64,000 nucleotides of DNA from Tyto alba (Eukaryota; Chordata; Aves; Strigiformes; Tytonidae). This document shows, one piece after another, positions 35,748 to 45,364 of the stretch. Positions within the stretch are counted from its first letter, which is position 1. Each line of letters starts with the position of its first letter. The stretch spans positions 7,957,501 to 8,021,500 of the forward strand of contig NW_024881278.1 in the NCBI RefSeq assembly GCF_018691265.1, given 5' to 3'. Both the position numbers and the translations under genes were made by a program. The notes beneath the pieces were generated by a model that was not told the DNA's origin, made no database searches, and saw only the letters and a list, made by a program, of their open reading frames with translations.

Positions 35748-38363
35748 TCACTCCATCTCATACACCTCCTGAGCAGATCCGTTTTCTGCTCTCACAAGTG
35801 GTTCATTGGTTGTTTTTAAGACAGCTGCTAGCTGATGCCAGAACATTTTCTGTTTGTGTTCATCAGGGCTCCACTTTAAGTAGGTTTTCCTTTTCAGCAG
35901 TTTCCTGAGTTTACTGAACTTCTGCGGCACACTGTTGGGCGGGAGGTCTTCCAGCACAATCATGATGAGGGAATCCTGATTTTCATTCAGGACGCGGTGT
36001 TCAGCAAAATACAGTTCATACTGACACCAGCAGCTGTTCACAAAACTGGGAGAGAGAACAAAAAGGACTTTATGACTGTTCTCTATGCAGTAAAAAATGT
36101 TACCGAGTACGGGATGCCCCGGTTTGAAATCCCTCTCGTGGTAACATATCTTGAATCCATCAGTTTCCAGTTTTTCCAGTAGATTCTCTTTCGTCCAGTT
36201 CGCATCTTGCTCGCTGTATGAAATGAAGGCATCGAAGGGCTTGTTTTCTGGCCTCTTCTCGTACTGCTTCCTCTTCGCCATGCACCAGTACCAGCCCATC
36301 CTCACGTACCACAGCCCGTCGAACCGCCAGCATAAGCTTGTCAACACCAGAACCACCAGGATGGCAACGCAGGCGGTAACAGCCATCTGGATGCCCAGGG
36401 AGCAGTGCAGGAGCGTGAGGTTGCTGCTCTCCACCAGCGAGCCCCTTCTGTCTGGTGGGAAGCTGCACCTGAGGCTTCCTTTGCCGTTTATCTGCAAGTC
36501 GGGGTTGTGGATATAGACATTTATGAACCAGTACAAGTCGCAGTTACAAAAAAAATGTTTGCCTTGAACAGTCAAAACGCTCAAACTCGTTAACTGGCCA
36601 AAAGTGTCCTCCACTATGGTGGTAATGGCGTTGTCGCTAATGTCTAACTCAACCAGAGAAGCTGGGAGAGAGCCACGCTGTAGGAAGGAGATCTTATTCC
36701 CTGACAAATTGAAATATTTCAGCATTGGAAGAGATTTCCCAAAGTGATCAGGGAGTTCTGAAATTAGGTTGTGACTGCTGTCCAGATTAGTGAGCGCAGA
36801 AAGGCAGCTGGCAGGTTCCACTCTGGTGATTAGGTTTCCCGAAATATTAAGATACTCGAGTTTCTCCAGGGCATCAGTTAATGACAACATGTTCAACTTA
36901 TTTTTACTAATATCACATTTCGTTATGGTCATCGGGAAATACTCAGGATGCATAGCTGTGACTTTATTATTTTGAATATTAAATATTGTTAAGTTGTAGA
37001 GAGTTTTAAAACTAGGGGGTATTATTTTAATATCACTGTTGCTTATGTCGAGGTGCTGCAGGGAGGTAGGTAAGTCAGGAAGCACAGAAATCCGGTTGCT
37101 GCTGAGATCCAAAAATATTAATTCTTCCATTGTGCCAACAAACCACTCTGGCAGTTCTACAATGGAGCAGTTGGACATTTTCAGATGTTTCACTTTCTTT
37201 GGAAGGCTTTCAATGGGTGTACCAGCCTGGTTTCTGACCAGAGAAATGGCATTAATACGTACACTTCCAGAGGGAAACGTTGGAACTGCATTAGCGTTTT
37301 CTGGACGCACAGTATATATGAAGTGATTTCCTTGAACATACATGTTTTCTAAGTTAAACATTTTTTTAGCAAAATTTTGGGGTATTTGACTTATGTTGGT
37401 GAAGGACAAATCAATTACCTTGATGGTTGAAGGGAGACACAGCGTGTCCAAGCTGTTTATGGGATTGTTGCTAATGTTTAAAAACAAAAGCTTGCTGAAT
37501 GGGAAGTTACAGATCCCCTCAGCATCTAGAACGTTAATTGTTAATTTGTTGTAGCTGGCATCAATGGAATGCACGTTTTTCATTGGGAAAAACAGGCTGA
37601 AGAGCGACAGAAGATCCATTTCCAGGTCACTGTGACTAATGTCAAGCTCCAAAACTCTGTCCAGCTGATCTTGGCAGAGATCCGGATCCAGTTTTAACAT
37701 CAGCTCATCCTCAGAGAGTTTGCTGTATGACAGATCCAGTATCCCATTTATTGGTGCTCCGCAGAAATTAGGCCCTAATGTGACTGTTGGAGAGACTGTT
37801 ACATTTTTCTCTGCTCTTCGAAGAAGATTCCCTGTACTTCGCCTGACTCTCGGCTTAACATTTTTCAGGACAGGTGGACCTCCTGAATGTGGCAGCTCCT
37901 TGTGGGATGCAGAAAGCTCCAGAGCGACCTCTGAGGATTTCTTACAAAGCTGCAAAGACCTGGAGGCTTTGCTAGTGGGTAAGAGCTCCAGGTGGGGTGG
38001 AAGACCTGATACAAGAAGTTTCTCATCATTAAATGATAAATTCATAGAAACAAGGCTGAGCAGACTCTCAAACACTCCAGGTTCAATGTCCTTAATCCAG
38101 TTGTAGGAAAGGTCTAAAACTTCCAGCGCGTCAAAACCTTCCAAGTCTCTCTTGGTTATTTTTTCAATTATGTTATGTGAGAAGTTGAGAGCTCTTGCTG
38201 TTTTTGGAGCTTGTGCTTCTGATAGAGAAGAGAGGTTTAAATAGGAGTAGTTATAAAACGGGAAGGCATAGCCTGTAGGTTTTCTCCGAGTTAGAAATCC
38301 ATTTGCTCTACTGAATAAGAAAGAAATGAAGTAGAAATGAAGGTTTCCAGTAAGGATCCTCAT
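35748..38363 (-). CDS. TLR15: Toll-like receptor 15, intact, 871 aa in one exon
   Basis: TLR15 is an innate immune receptor restricted to birds and reptiles. Chicken TLR15 responds to microbial proteases that cut its ectodomain, to yeast material and to mycoplasma lipopeptide (published work on chicken). I see a signal peptide (1 to about 22, FYFISFLF core), LRR blocks from about 55 to 600, an LRRCT with Cys606, 608, 633 and 654, one membrane helix (about 660-681), and a TIR domain (about 708-853). The TIR domain has box 1 FDAFISYS at 710, BB loop RDFKPGH at about 744, and box 3 FW near 841. I start at the ATG at 38363 (MRILTG) because TTCTTTTCTTCAG, a good splice acceptor, ends two bases before it and chicken TLR15 begins at the same place. 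The ten codons upstream in frame would then be intron. Residues 115-198 form a loop without LRR pattern, containing RVRR at 172-175. The gene lies tail to tail with GPR75. Confidence 0.96.
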   Translation of the reverse strand: MRILTGNLHFYFISFLFSRANGFLTRRKPTGYAFPFYNYSYLNLSSLSEAQAPKTARALNFSHNIIEKITKRDLEGFDALEVLDLSYNWIKDIEPGVFESLLSLVSMNLSFNDEKLLVSGLPPHLELLPTSKASRSLQLCKKSSEVALELSASHKELPHSGGPPVLKNVKPRVRRSTGNLLRRAEKNVTVSPTVTLGPNFCGAPINGILDLSYSKLSEDELMLKLDPDLCQDQLDRVLELDISHSDLEMDLLSLFSLFFPMKNVHSIDASYNKLTINVLDAEGICNFPFSKLLFLNISNNPINSLDTLCLPSTIKVIDLSFTNISQIPQNFAKKMFNLENMYVQGNHFIYTVRPENANAVPTFPSGSVRINAISLVRNQAGTPIESLPKKVKHLKMSNCSIVELPEWFVGTMEELIFLDLSSNRISVLPDLPTSLQHLDISNSDIKIIPPSFKTLYNLTIFNIQNNKVTAMHPEYFPMTITKCDISKNKLNMLSLTDALEKLEYLNISGNLITRVEPASCLSALTNLDSSHNLISELPDHFGKSLPMLKYFNLSGNKISFLQRGSLPASLVELDISDNAITTIVEDTFGQLTSLSVLTVQGKHFFCNCDLYWFINVYIHNPDLQINGKGSLRCSFPPDRRGSLVESSNLTLLHCSLGIQMAVTACVAILVVLVLTSLCWRFDGLWYVRMGWYWCMAKRKQYEKRPENKPFDAFISYSEQDANWTKENLLEKLETDGFKICYHERDFKPGHPVLGNIFYCIENSHKVLFVLSPSFVNSCWCQYELYFAEHRVLNENQDSLIMIVLEDLPPNSVPQKFSKLRKLLKRKTYLKWSPDEHKQKMFWHQLAAVLKTTNEPLVRAENGSAQEVYEME

Positions 38364-38364
38364 C

Positions 38365-38378
38365 CTGAAGAAAAGAAA
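38365..38378 (-). promoter_or_regulatory. TLR15: Splice acceptor before the TLR15 start codon
   Basis: On the - strand the sequence reads TTTCTTTTCTTCAG followed by GATGAGG. The pyrimidine tract and CAG fit a strong 3' splice site, so the coding exon probably begins with G plus the start codon, and the 5' UTR lies in one or more upstream exons. This decides between the start at 38363 and an in-frame ATG ten codons earlier. Confidence 0.7.
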
Positions 38379-38424
38379 TGTAAAATCCAGCATTATAATA
38401 TGCTCTATGATAATGAATACCCTT

Positions 38425-38442
38425 TAAAAAAAAAAAAAAAAG
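38425..38442 (+). repeat. Poly(A) tract upstream of TLR15
   Basis: A run of about 17 A (T on the gene strand) lies just upstream of the TLR15 coding exon, within its presumed 5' intron. Confidence 0.8.
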
Positions 38443-38659
38443 CTAGTTTACTTGCAAGTACAGAAATTGTTTCATTAGTTGTATCTATGAATCCCTTTTT
38501 AATCTACATAAAAAAAATACATCCTGCTTTATTATTATTTTCAAAAGGCAATGCTAAAAGATAGTGTCAGAGAGCAATTTGAAGGAGAATGCTATTCATT
38601 TCAGATCACTGTAGATAAAGTCTGAATGATTTATTGTTTTTTCTTCATTTTTTAAATTC

Positions 38660-38694
38660 TTTCCCCCCACCTTCCCCCCCCACACCCCCCCAGG
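38660..38694 (+). repeat. C-rich low-complexity block
   Basis: About 35 bases of C runs broken by A and T (G-rich on the TLR15 strand) lie in the presumed 5' intron of TLR15. This is simple sequence. Confidence 0.75.
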
Positions 38695-39590
38695 CCAGTA
38701 GTGAGCAGCCTTTACAGTAGCATCTTTCCATTGCACAATCCAAAATGCACTTCCATGACCGCTGCTCGGGACTCGGGTTTTACGTCTTTCATCCTGGTGC
38801 ACAACAACCAGGTAAGTCTGACCCGTCCAAAACCTGTTCAGCTGCTGAAGCAGGGTATTCAAGAGTAATGTGACAGGGAGCTCCATGGAACTGCGTGAGC
38901 ACGTATCTTCTTGTGATCCCATCCCCTTGGTGGTTTGCTCTCCGCCAAGAATTGACCAGTGACCGTTTATTTAGCCTTACCTATCGGAGTAAGGGAAAAG
39001 AGTAAGTTTGCTTTGAAGTAGGATATCAGGGGCTTGTATGAGGCAGCCTGTGCCAGGAGGGGTCACTGCCTGTGCGTCGTTCACCTTCGGAGACTTCCCT
39101 CTGCCTGGTAGCACCGCTGCCCAGCTCCCCTCCTGCCCCGGGTCTCTGTCACTAGTTTCCTGACACCCCTGATCCATGTCTTGTCTTTATTACCTGAAAA
39201 TGCAGGTGCGGACCTTCAGGTGCGCAACCCGGTGTTACCTTTGCTGCCTGCCAGACTTGGACCATCAAGTTTAACTGAAGAGAAAGGACCCCAAGGACTT
39301 CCCTGCTCCGTAACCCTGGCCCCCCCCGCTGCCAGCAGGACCCCCTCAGAGCTCCCCACATCCCTCCCTCACGCCTCGCACCGAGCCGGAATAACCTGCA
39401 GCCGGGAGCCAAAGCACCCCAGGGGTAAGCAAGCCCTCCGGAGCGTGAAAAGCAATGCAGATTTAAGGCTGAAAGACAGCTAACACCTCCCTTGTACTTC
39501 CAGCGACCCTCCCTATCCCTCTTACCCCGCTTTTACCCGCTCTCCTCGGCGCTGCTCCCCCACTGGTACCTGCTGCTCCTGCCACCACGG

Positions 39591-39599
39591 CCTTTTATA
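39591..39599 (-). promoter_or_regulatory. TLR15: Candidate TATA box of TLR15
   Basis: On the - strand the sequence GCTATAAAAGGCCG is a near-perfect TATA element in GC-rich surroundings. About 65 bases downstream on the - strand, GCGGG|GTAAGAG (exon end at 39526) is a usable splice donor, so a first exon of about 40 bases could splice to the acceptor at 38365. A kappaB-like GGGGAAACTC lies at 39754-39763, upstream on this strand. The motifs are visible; their use by TLR15 is inference. Confidence 0.4.
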
Positions 39600-39603
39600 G
39601 CAC

Positions 39604-42600
39604 CGGGAGGGGAGTGGGGCGGGCTGGGGCACCTCCTGGGCACAGCCCAACCCCGCTCCCCTTTGGGAGGCTGGTGGAGGCGGCTTGTGCCGGAGATGAT
39701 TCTCCCCAGTGAAATCAAGTTTTCCCCATTGTGCTGGCACCAGCAGCTGCTGAGGGGAAACTCAGAGGTGGAAGTTGCTTGTTTTAACACTTAGGTGCTG
39801 TGAGGGGTGCTGTCCCAAGGCATCTGCTGGCTTCGCTCCTACCTGAGCGTCACAGGGAGGGATCTGGAAGCCCTAAGTGTGGCCACAGGGTTATAAAACC
39901 GATTTATTCCTGTGATGTGATTTGTTGTGGGGTGTGTTTCCTAAGGTGGGAAGGTGTTCGTTTTGGGCTCTCTTATGTGTGAATATGAGGGCTTGCGTGC
40001 CAGAAGTGCTCCTGCAAAGTGAGCAGTCGTACCTTTTGTGCCTTTTAACTTGGGGAAAAAAAATAACAAGAGATTTTCTCGGTGTCTGTAGTGCTGGTTT
40101 GAAAGATGCACCCTTTGTTTACAGCCAGTTTGATTCAGGGAGTCAACAGATTGCACAAGGTGTAGAGCTCTGACATCTCGTCTGCTTTTTCTGCTGTTGA
40201 TTTATTTTTTCCACTCTTTTGTAACTGCCGGTGACTGTAAACTCTTGTGGTAGCCCAGAGGCTCCCCTGTCCAGTCCTGGGGGGCTGGAAAACCCCAAGG
40301 TTGTTTGTGTTCCCTTTCCAGTCTGACTGGGCACTTTCCTGCCCCATCAGGTTCTGGGAATTTCCCTGAAGTCATCCGTTCTTCAGACAGATCCTAACTT
40401 GCTTTAGTAGAAGAGACAGGAAATTAAGAGCATTTGGGGCATGTTAGAAAAGATTCTTGCCCCTGCTTTCAACTTGGGGTGACCCCCCCTGTAGACAGCC
40501 ATTTCCCCCTGATGAGTCTCACTTCCTTCATCTAAATACAGCTGTGCTGTTCTTGACACTGGGTCTGTAGTTCCCTCTTTGGGAAGATGGAGCAGCTGTA
40601 TTCGCACAGGGCCTCTCAAACTGCATCTCTGCTGCTGGTCGTGAGAGTAAATCACGGTTGGAAGTGACAAAGTGGAAAAGAGTATTTTTCAGTACAAGAA
40701 TGGTTATTCTACTGCCATGCTGTGCTGGCATTATTCTAACATTTGTTTCATCCAGCATGCGTTCTGTGCATTCATTTATTCTCCCCTAGTTTGTTTGTTT
40801 GTTTGTTTGTTTGTTTGTTTTCTTGAAGGCAACCTCTTATTTTGGGGGTTGTGGAGGAAGAGCAGCACATGAGAAAGGTCTGGGCGAGTGAGTAGGGAAA
40901 GGACACACAACACAGCGAGAGCAGAACCGAGGCAGGGTTGCGGTTCCCCACAAGGACTCAATAAAGAGATTTCATTCCTAAAATGGGTCTTCTTCCGCTT
41001 GTTCTCTGTCTCTCTGCAGGGGATATTTTTTTTTTGTGCTGGAAATGTAATTTGAGGAGAGCTGAACCTGTTCAGGACCTGCTCAAATCCAGAGAGGGTG
41101 AGCACCAGCCTTTGGGAGACCGGACCTTGAAGGAGCTTCTCTTATTAAGTTGGGCTTAGATTTGGGTGCTGGAGGAAAACTGTAAGTTGCATCCATACAG
41201 CTATACAAATAAGGTATTTATGACCAGGAAGTGCACTTGTCTGCCTTTGTGCAGGGAGAGGGAATAATACCCCACATTTCTTTACCACTTGAGAAAATCT
41301 TTCCAAGACTGATCATCTTATTTCACCCCTTCAGCTAAGCGAATCTTCCCAGTCTTGACTCACACATTGAGCCACTGACTCCTCTCAGCTGTGTCTATCA
41401 GCTGTGCAGATGTCTGACATAAATATTCTCTCCGGTTTTTGATCCAGTCTTGCAGCTAATTAATAATTGGTGAGTTTAAATGACAATTAAAAATGAGCTC
41501 TAGAATGAATCCTTATTGTCTGGAGTCTAACAGCTGCAATATTTGAGCAGTGTCTTTGAGTGGAAAGGCATTGCAATTATGACATGACTCTTCTGTAGAA
41601 AATTCTGATTTCATTTTCTGATATTCCATCACCAGGTCTTGGCAAGAAGTGAGCGCTGCCATCCTAACCCTGGTTTGGGTTGTGTAGGAGGAACACATGA
41701 TGAGTTCTGAGCGTTCCTGTGCAGGTAAGTTGGGGGATTTAAGTGCTTGTTACTGACATTGGTTTGTTCAGCATGGATGAATTCTGTGCTTTGGGACCTA
41801 GGGCAGCTCATTCTTTGAACTCTTCTCATAGAAGTAAATATTTTAGATAAGTGGCATGTTTCACTTTCCCAAATCTAATTTCCTTTGATGTAATTCCCTT
41901 TGACTAATTGCAGATGATATCAGTATCACTGCTGCAAATTTGCTGTCTGCCTTACACATTATTTTCCACGTTGCTGATTCTTAAGTGAGCATGGAAACAA
42001 CTACACCTCTCAGGCTGAGAAGAGAACTTGTATAATATCTCAGGCATAAATCTAAGCAGACCAGCACAGAAATCTGCAGCCTTCCAGTTGTGCTTTGTGC
42101 TTTCCACAGGCCAGAAGCAGCTTGTTTTTCCCTGGTTTTGGTAGACAGGTTCCTGCACCCCAGGGCTTGTCTGGGAGAGGGTCAAAGCAGCAAGTTACTT
42201 TCAGTTGCACATTTCTTTTAGATTCAAATGTGTTAGAACATAAAATTATGTTGGAATTAATAATTTCTAGCAATATCAACTCATGGTCTGTCATGCTTCC
42301 CTGCCTCCCTCGCCCCCACCTCAGTGGCTCTCTCCCAAATCAACTGTTGGTCAGGGAGAGATGGAAGAAAAAAAGCATCTTTTTTATGTTTATGGATTTG
42401 CGTGCTCACGGGTAGTTGAGATCCAGAGCAGGAACATCTGTGAGCATGTTACTTCTTGTGCAAGGGGAAGTAGAGGCTGAGGAACATGGAGAACTGGGTA
42501 CAGATTTCATGGGTTTGGCAACAGTGTGGTTTGCTCCTAAAATAGTAAAAGTTGGCATTAGCGGTGCACTGGGGTGCTGTGGCTGCTTAGTCAGAGGTAG

Positions 42601-42767
42601 TGCTGCCCCATCACGCTGGGGACTTCCCTCCTGTGTAGGGAAGTGGAGTTCTTTACAGTGTTCAAAACAACTATTCTTATCTTCTCCTCTGATCTAATTA
42701 CCACAACTGAGGGGTGTGCAGGAAGGCTTAGTGTACTGGGGTTTCTCCTTTTAATATGACCTAGCCT
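39604..42767. other. Intergenic region upstream of TLR15
   Basis: No gene is recognised. It contains the (GTTT)n repeat at 40789-40820 and another TATAAAA on the + strand at about 39892 without an associated gene. The remainder is unassigned. Confidence 0.5.
40789..40820 (+). repeat. (GTTT)n microsatellite
   Basis: About eight perfect tandem copies of the tetranucleotide GTTT occur in the intergenic stretch upstream of TLR15. The length is likely to be polymorphic. Confidence 0.95.
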
Positions 42768-43083
42768 GACGGGAGGTTGTAGCAAGGTGGGGGTCAGTCT
42801 CTTTTCCCAGGTAACAAGTGATAGGACGAGAGGAAATGGCCTCAAGTTGTGCCAGGGGAGGTTTCGATTGGATATTAGGGAAAAATTCTTCACCAAAAGG
42901 TTTGTCAAGTGTTGGAAGAGGCTGCCCAGGGAAGGGGTTGAGTCACCATACCTGCAGCTATTTAAAAGATGTGTAGACATGGTGCTTGGGGACAGGGTTC
43001 AGTGGTGCACTTGGAAGTGTTGGATTAACGGTTGGACTCCATGATCTTAAAGGTCTTTTCCAACCTAAACAATTCTGATTCTC
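42768..43083 (+). mobile_element. CR1 LINE, truncated 3' end
   Basis: About 315 bases match the 3' part of avian CR1 retrotransposons: GGAGGTTGTAGCAAGGTGGG near the start, AACAAGTGATAGGACGAGAG at about 42815, GGCTGCCCAGGGAA at about 42920, and the terminal GATCTTAAAGGTCTTTTCC plus AACCTAAACAATTCTGATTCT-type end. It is 5'-truncated as usual and sits in + orientation between TLR15 and ERLEC1. It carries no intact reading frame, and divergence from the remembered consensus is moderate. Confidence 0.93.
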
Positions 43084-45064
43084 TGCTGAGGAAGGCTGAC
43101 GGCGTCCTGCAGCGGGGCACCGTGGCACGTACACCCACATCAAACCCGGGGCTGGAGCTCTCGGCGCTCAAGAGCTCAGCACAGCACAAAGACTGTGCCC
43201 TTACTGCCTTTCCTAAAGCAGCTGAGATACGGGGCAGCCTCGAGTCAGAACTATTGCAAGGGATTGCACAGATCTAATACTTCCACCTGCTGCCAGAGCC
43301 TTAACGTGAGGATTCAGCCAGCCCACTGCAAAGGCAGCTTAGATTAGCTACGGCTAAAGGTGGGTTGTATTTTTTCCTTGCTGTCTGTTGACTTGGGCTG
43401 CATCTTCCCGGCTGTGGCCCTGAGCGAGCGCCGCCTCTGCTGGTCTGGAACTGGGGTTAAGGCAGCTAAGGGTTACAGCTCAGCTGAAGCTGGATCCAGG
43501 GGAGCCCTTTTACAAACTTTGCAGGTTGTTCAACAAGCGGCTTGAGTGTGGCCAAAGCCCACCTGGGCCCAGTGTCATGCTGTCTGTTGCTAGATGCTTA
43601 ATGAGAAGACTGGTCCAGTTGACCGTTTAGGCCAGTAGAAGAACTGTAGGGAAACCAAGTTAAAGCTCTGAAGTCAGGAGAACACTGATTTAGTGTTGTC
43701 TCTTTTCTAAGAGCTACTGGCTAAACACAGGATTAAAACTTAAGTAACTTTTTGCTTATCTAACGCTTCACAAGAAGATTTGAGGGGCAGAAGTCTAGGT
43801 AGACGACTCTTCCAGGAGAAAAAAATGTGGGTAGGACTCTTCCCCTTTTTCATTTTCCTCTGTCACATTGCTAAGCCATGAGAAGTAAGGATAGGATCAG
43901 GAACCATGCCTTTGAATTGAAATGCTGTATCATCTTGCTGCTGCTGTTTTGGTTTTCTACTCAGTGAGACAACAGGATGGGTTCTGGTGCACCAGTCGCA
44001 GTTTAACTTGGTATTTTGGGTAGCATTCAACTAGTCATGGGCTGAAGGGTTGGCGGATTTCCGCCTGATCTCAGTTATGAAATTCCTGGGCCTTGCCCCA
44101 TAGTTTTAGGAAAGAGGAAACGCGGCGGGCTTAGAGGCACGATCAGCACCCACCCTGTTCAGCGCTGCTGCAGCCCCAGGCACTGCCCCACTTGTGCCCC
44201 TGCCCCACAAACTCCCTCTTTCGGGCCCCCCTCCACCAGCTGCTCAGCACGGGGCAGCTGCTGGCCCAGGGCTGAGAGGACACCTGTGGGGTCTTGTCTG
44301 AGCGCTGGAGGAACTCATCTGCAAGTGGTGAACCTCACACCTTGTCAAAGCACTGACCCGGCTTTCCCAAGGGAAGGAAATCCTCCAGGCTATCCTGGGT
44401 GCTGGCTCCAACCCCCCGGTTTGCAAACTTTCTCTTAACTATTTAAAAACTACTATTTTAAAAGTGTAATGGAAATTTAGTGCTGTTAATAGTATCTTCC
44501 AGGACTGCACAGTGCCAGTAGACTAAAACTTCATGTGCTTGCACCAAAAATGTTATTTGCGAGGCAGGCGTGCTCCCTGCAAGGAGACCTCTGTCCCCCC
44601 GAGAGGCCGGTGGAGGTACCAAGTCTGTCACTGCAAAGGAAACTGCTCAGACACACAGACAACACCCAGGGCCGAGTGCAGACAGGCGGGAGGCCCGAGG
44701 TGTAGCTCAGATTTGTGGCAGAGGTGCCAAAAAATGCTGACTCTAGATCACTAGAAGCAAAGCAGCAAATCTGACTGAGGCCAGTAAAAATGCTTCAGCA
44801 AAATGAATACATTAAGGTGAACCCTACAACATTCATGAAAAAAAGTCCTGGAAAGCAGCCCAGGCAGGGGGAAGAATTAACATTTGACGGGGGGGAAGAG
44901 GAGGAAGGACTGGGATATTAATACAGTTTCAAGACACCAATCTGAGGTAAGTTTTGTGTTTGTCCAAAGTAAGTTACAGCAGTAGAACGATTCAGTGTTG
45001 TGGCGGCTGCTGGAGGCTCCTCAGCAAGAAGGGGTGGTTCGCTTGTCCGTTCTGGTGGCAGCTG
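43084..45064. other. Intergenic sequence between CR1 and ERLEC1, nothing recognised
   Basis: This is mixed-composition sequence with only short chance frames. I identify no gene, RNA or further transposon. Confidence 0.5.
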
Positions 45065-45090
45065 AACTCCTCGCTTGATGCTGGACCTCG

Positions 45091-45096
45091 TTTATT
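45091..45096 (-). terminator. ERLEC1: Polyadenylation signal of ERLEC1
   Basis: TTTATT on the + strand is a canonical AATAAA on the - strand, the first full consensus after the stop codon. Confidence 0.5.
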
Positions 45097-45364
45097 TTGC
45101 CTTTTTTCAAGTTGATACTTTACCCCTTAGCGCTGACGATGCTGACTGTAGAACGTGTCATACACGAGTCGAACAGGAAGTGCAAGACAAGATTTTAATC
45201 ATTAAAAGTTTATCGATAACCTCTTATATACACACAGTTATACACAGAGTGGTTCACGAGTCCCTCAGCCGCCCGGAGGCCGCTGGTGAGGCTGGGTGCC
45301 TGAAAGCTGCTCCTGGGGCCAACGCCCGCGGGGTGTCGGCGCTGACAGCTTTGCTGGGGGGGCT
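45091..45364 (-). other. ERLEC1: ERLEC1 3' untranslated region (probable)
   Basis: On the - strand, non-coding sequence after the TGA stop reaches AATAAA at 45096-45091, about 270 bases after the stop. An ATTAAA at 45199-45194 is an alternative, earlier signal. Confidence 0.5.

Noticed and set aside
38364..38393. Ten extra N-terminal codons in frame with TLR15 (MLDFTFLFFR)
   Set aside because: They coincide with a pyrimidine-rich tract ending in CAG immediately before the usual TLR15 start, so they are most likely intron, and they precede a good signal peptide.
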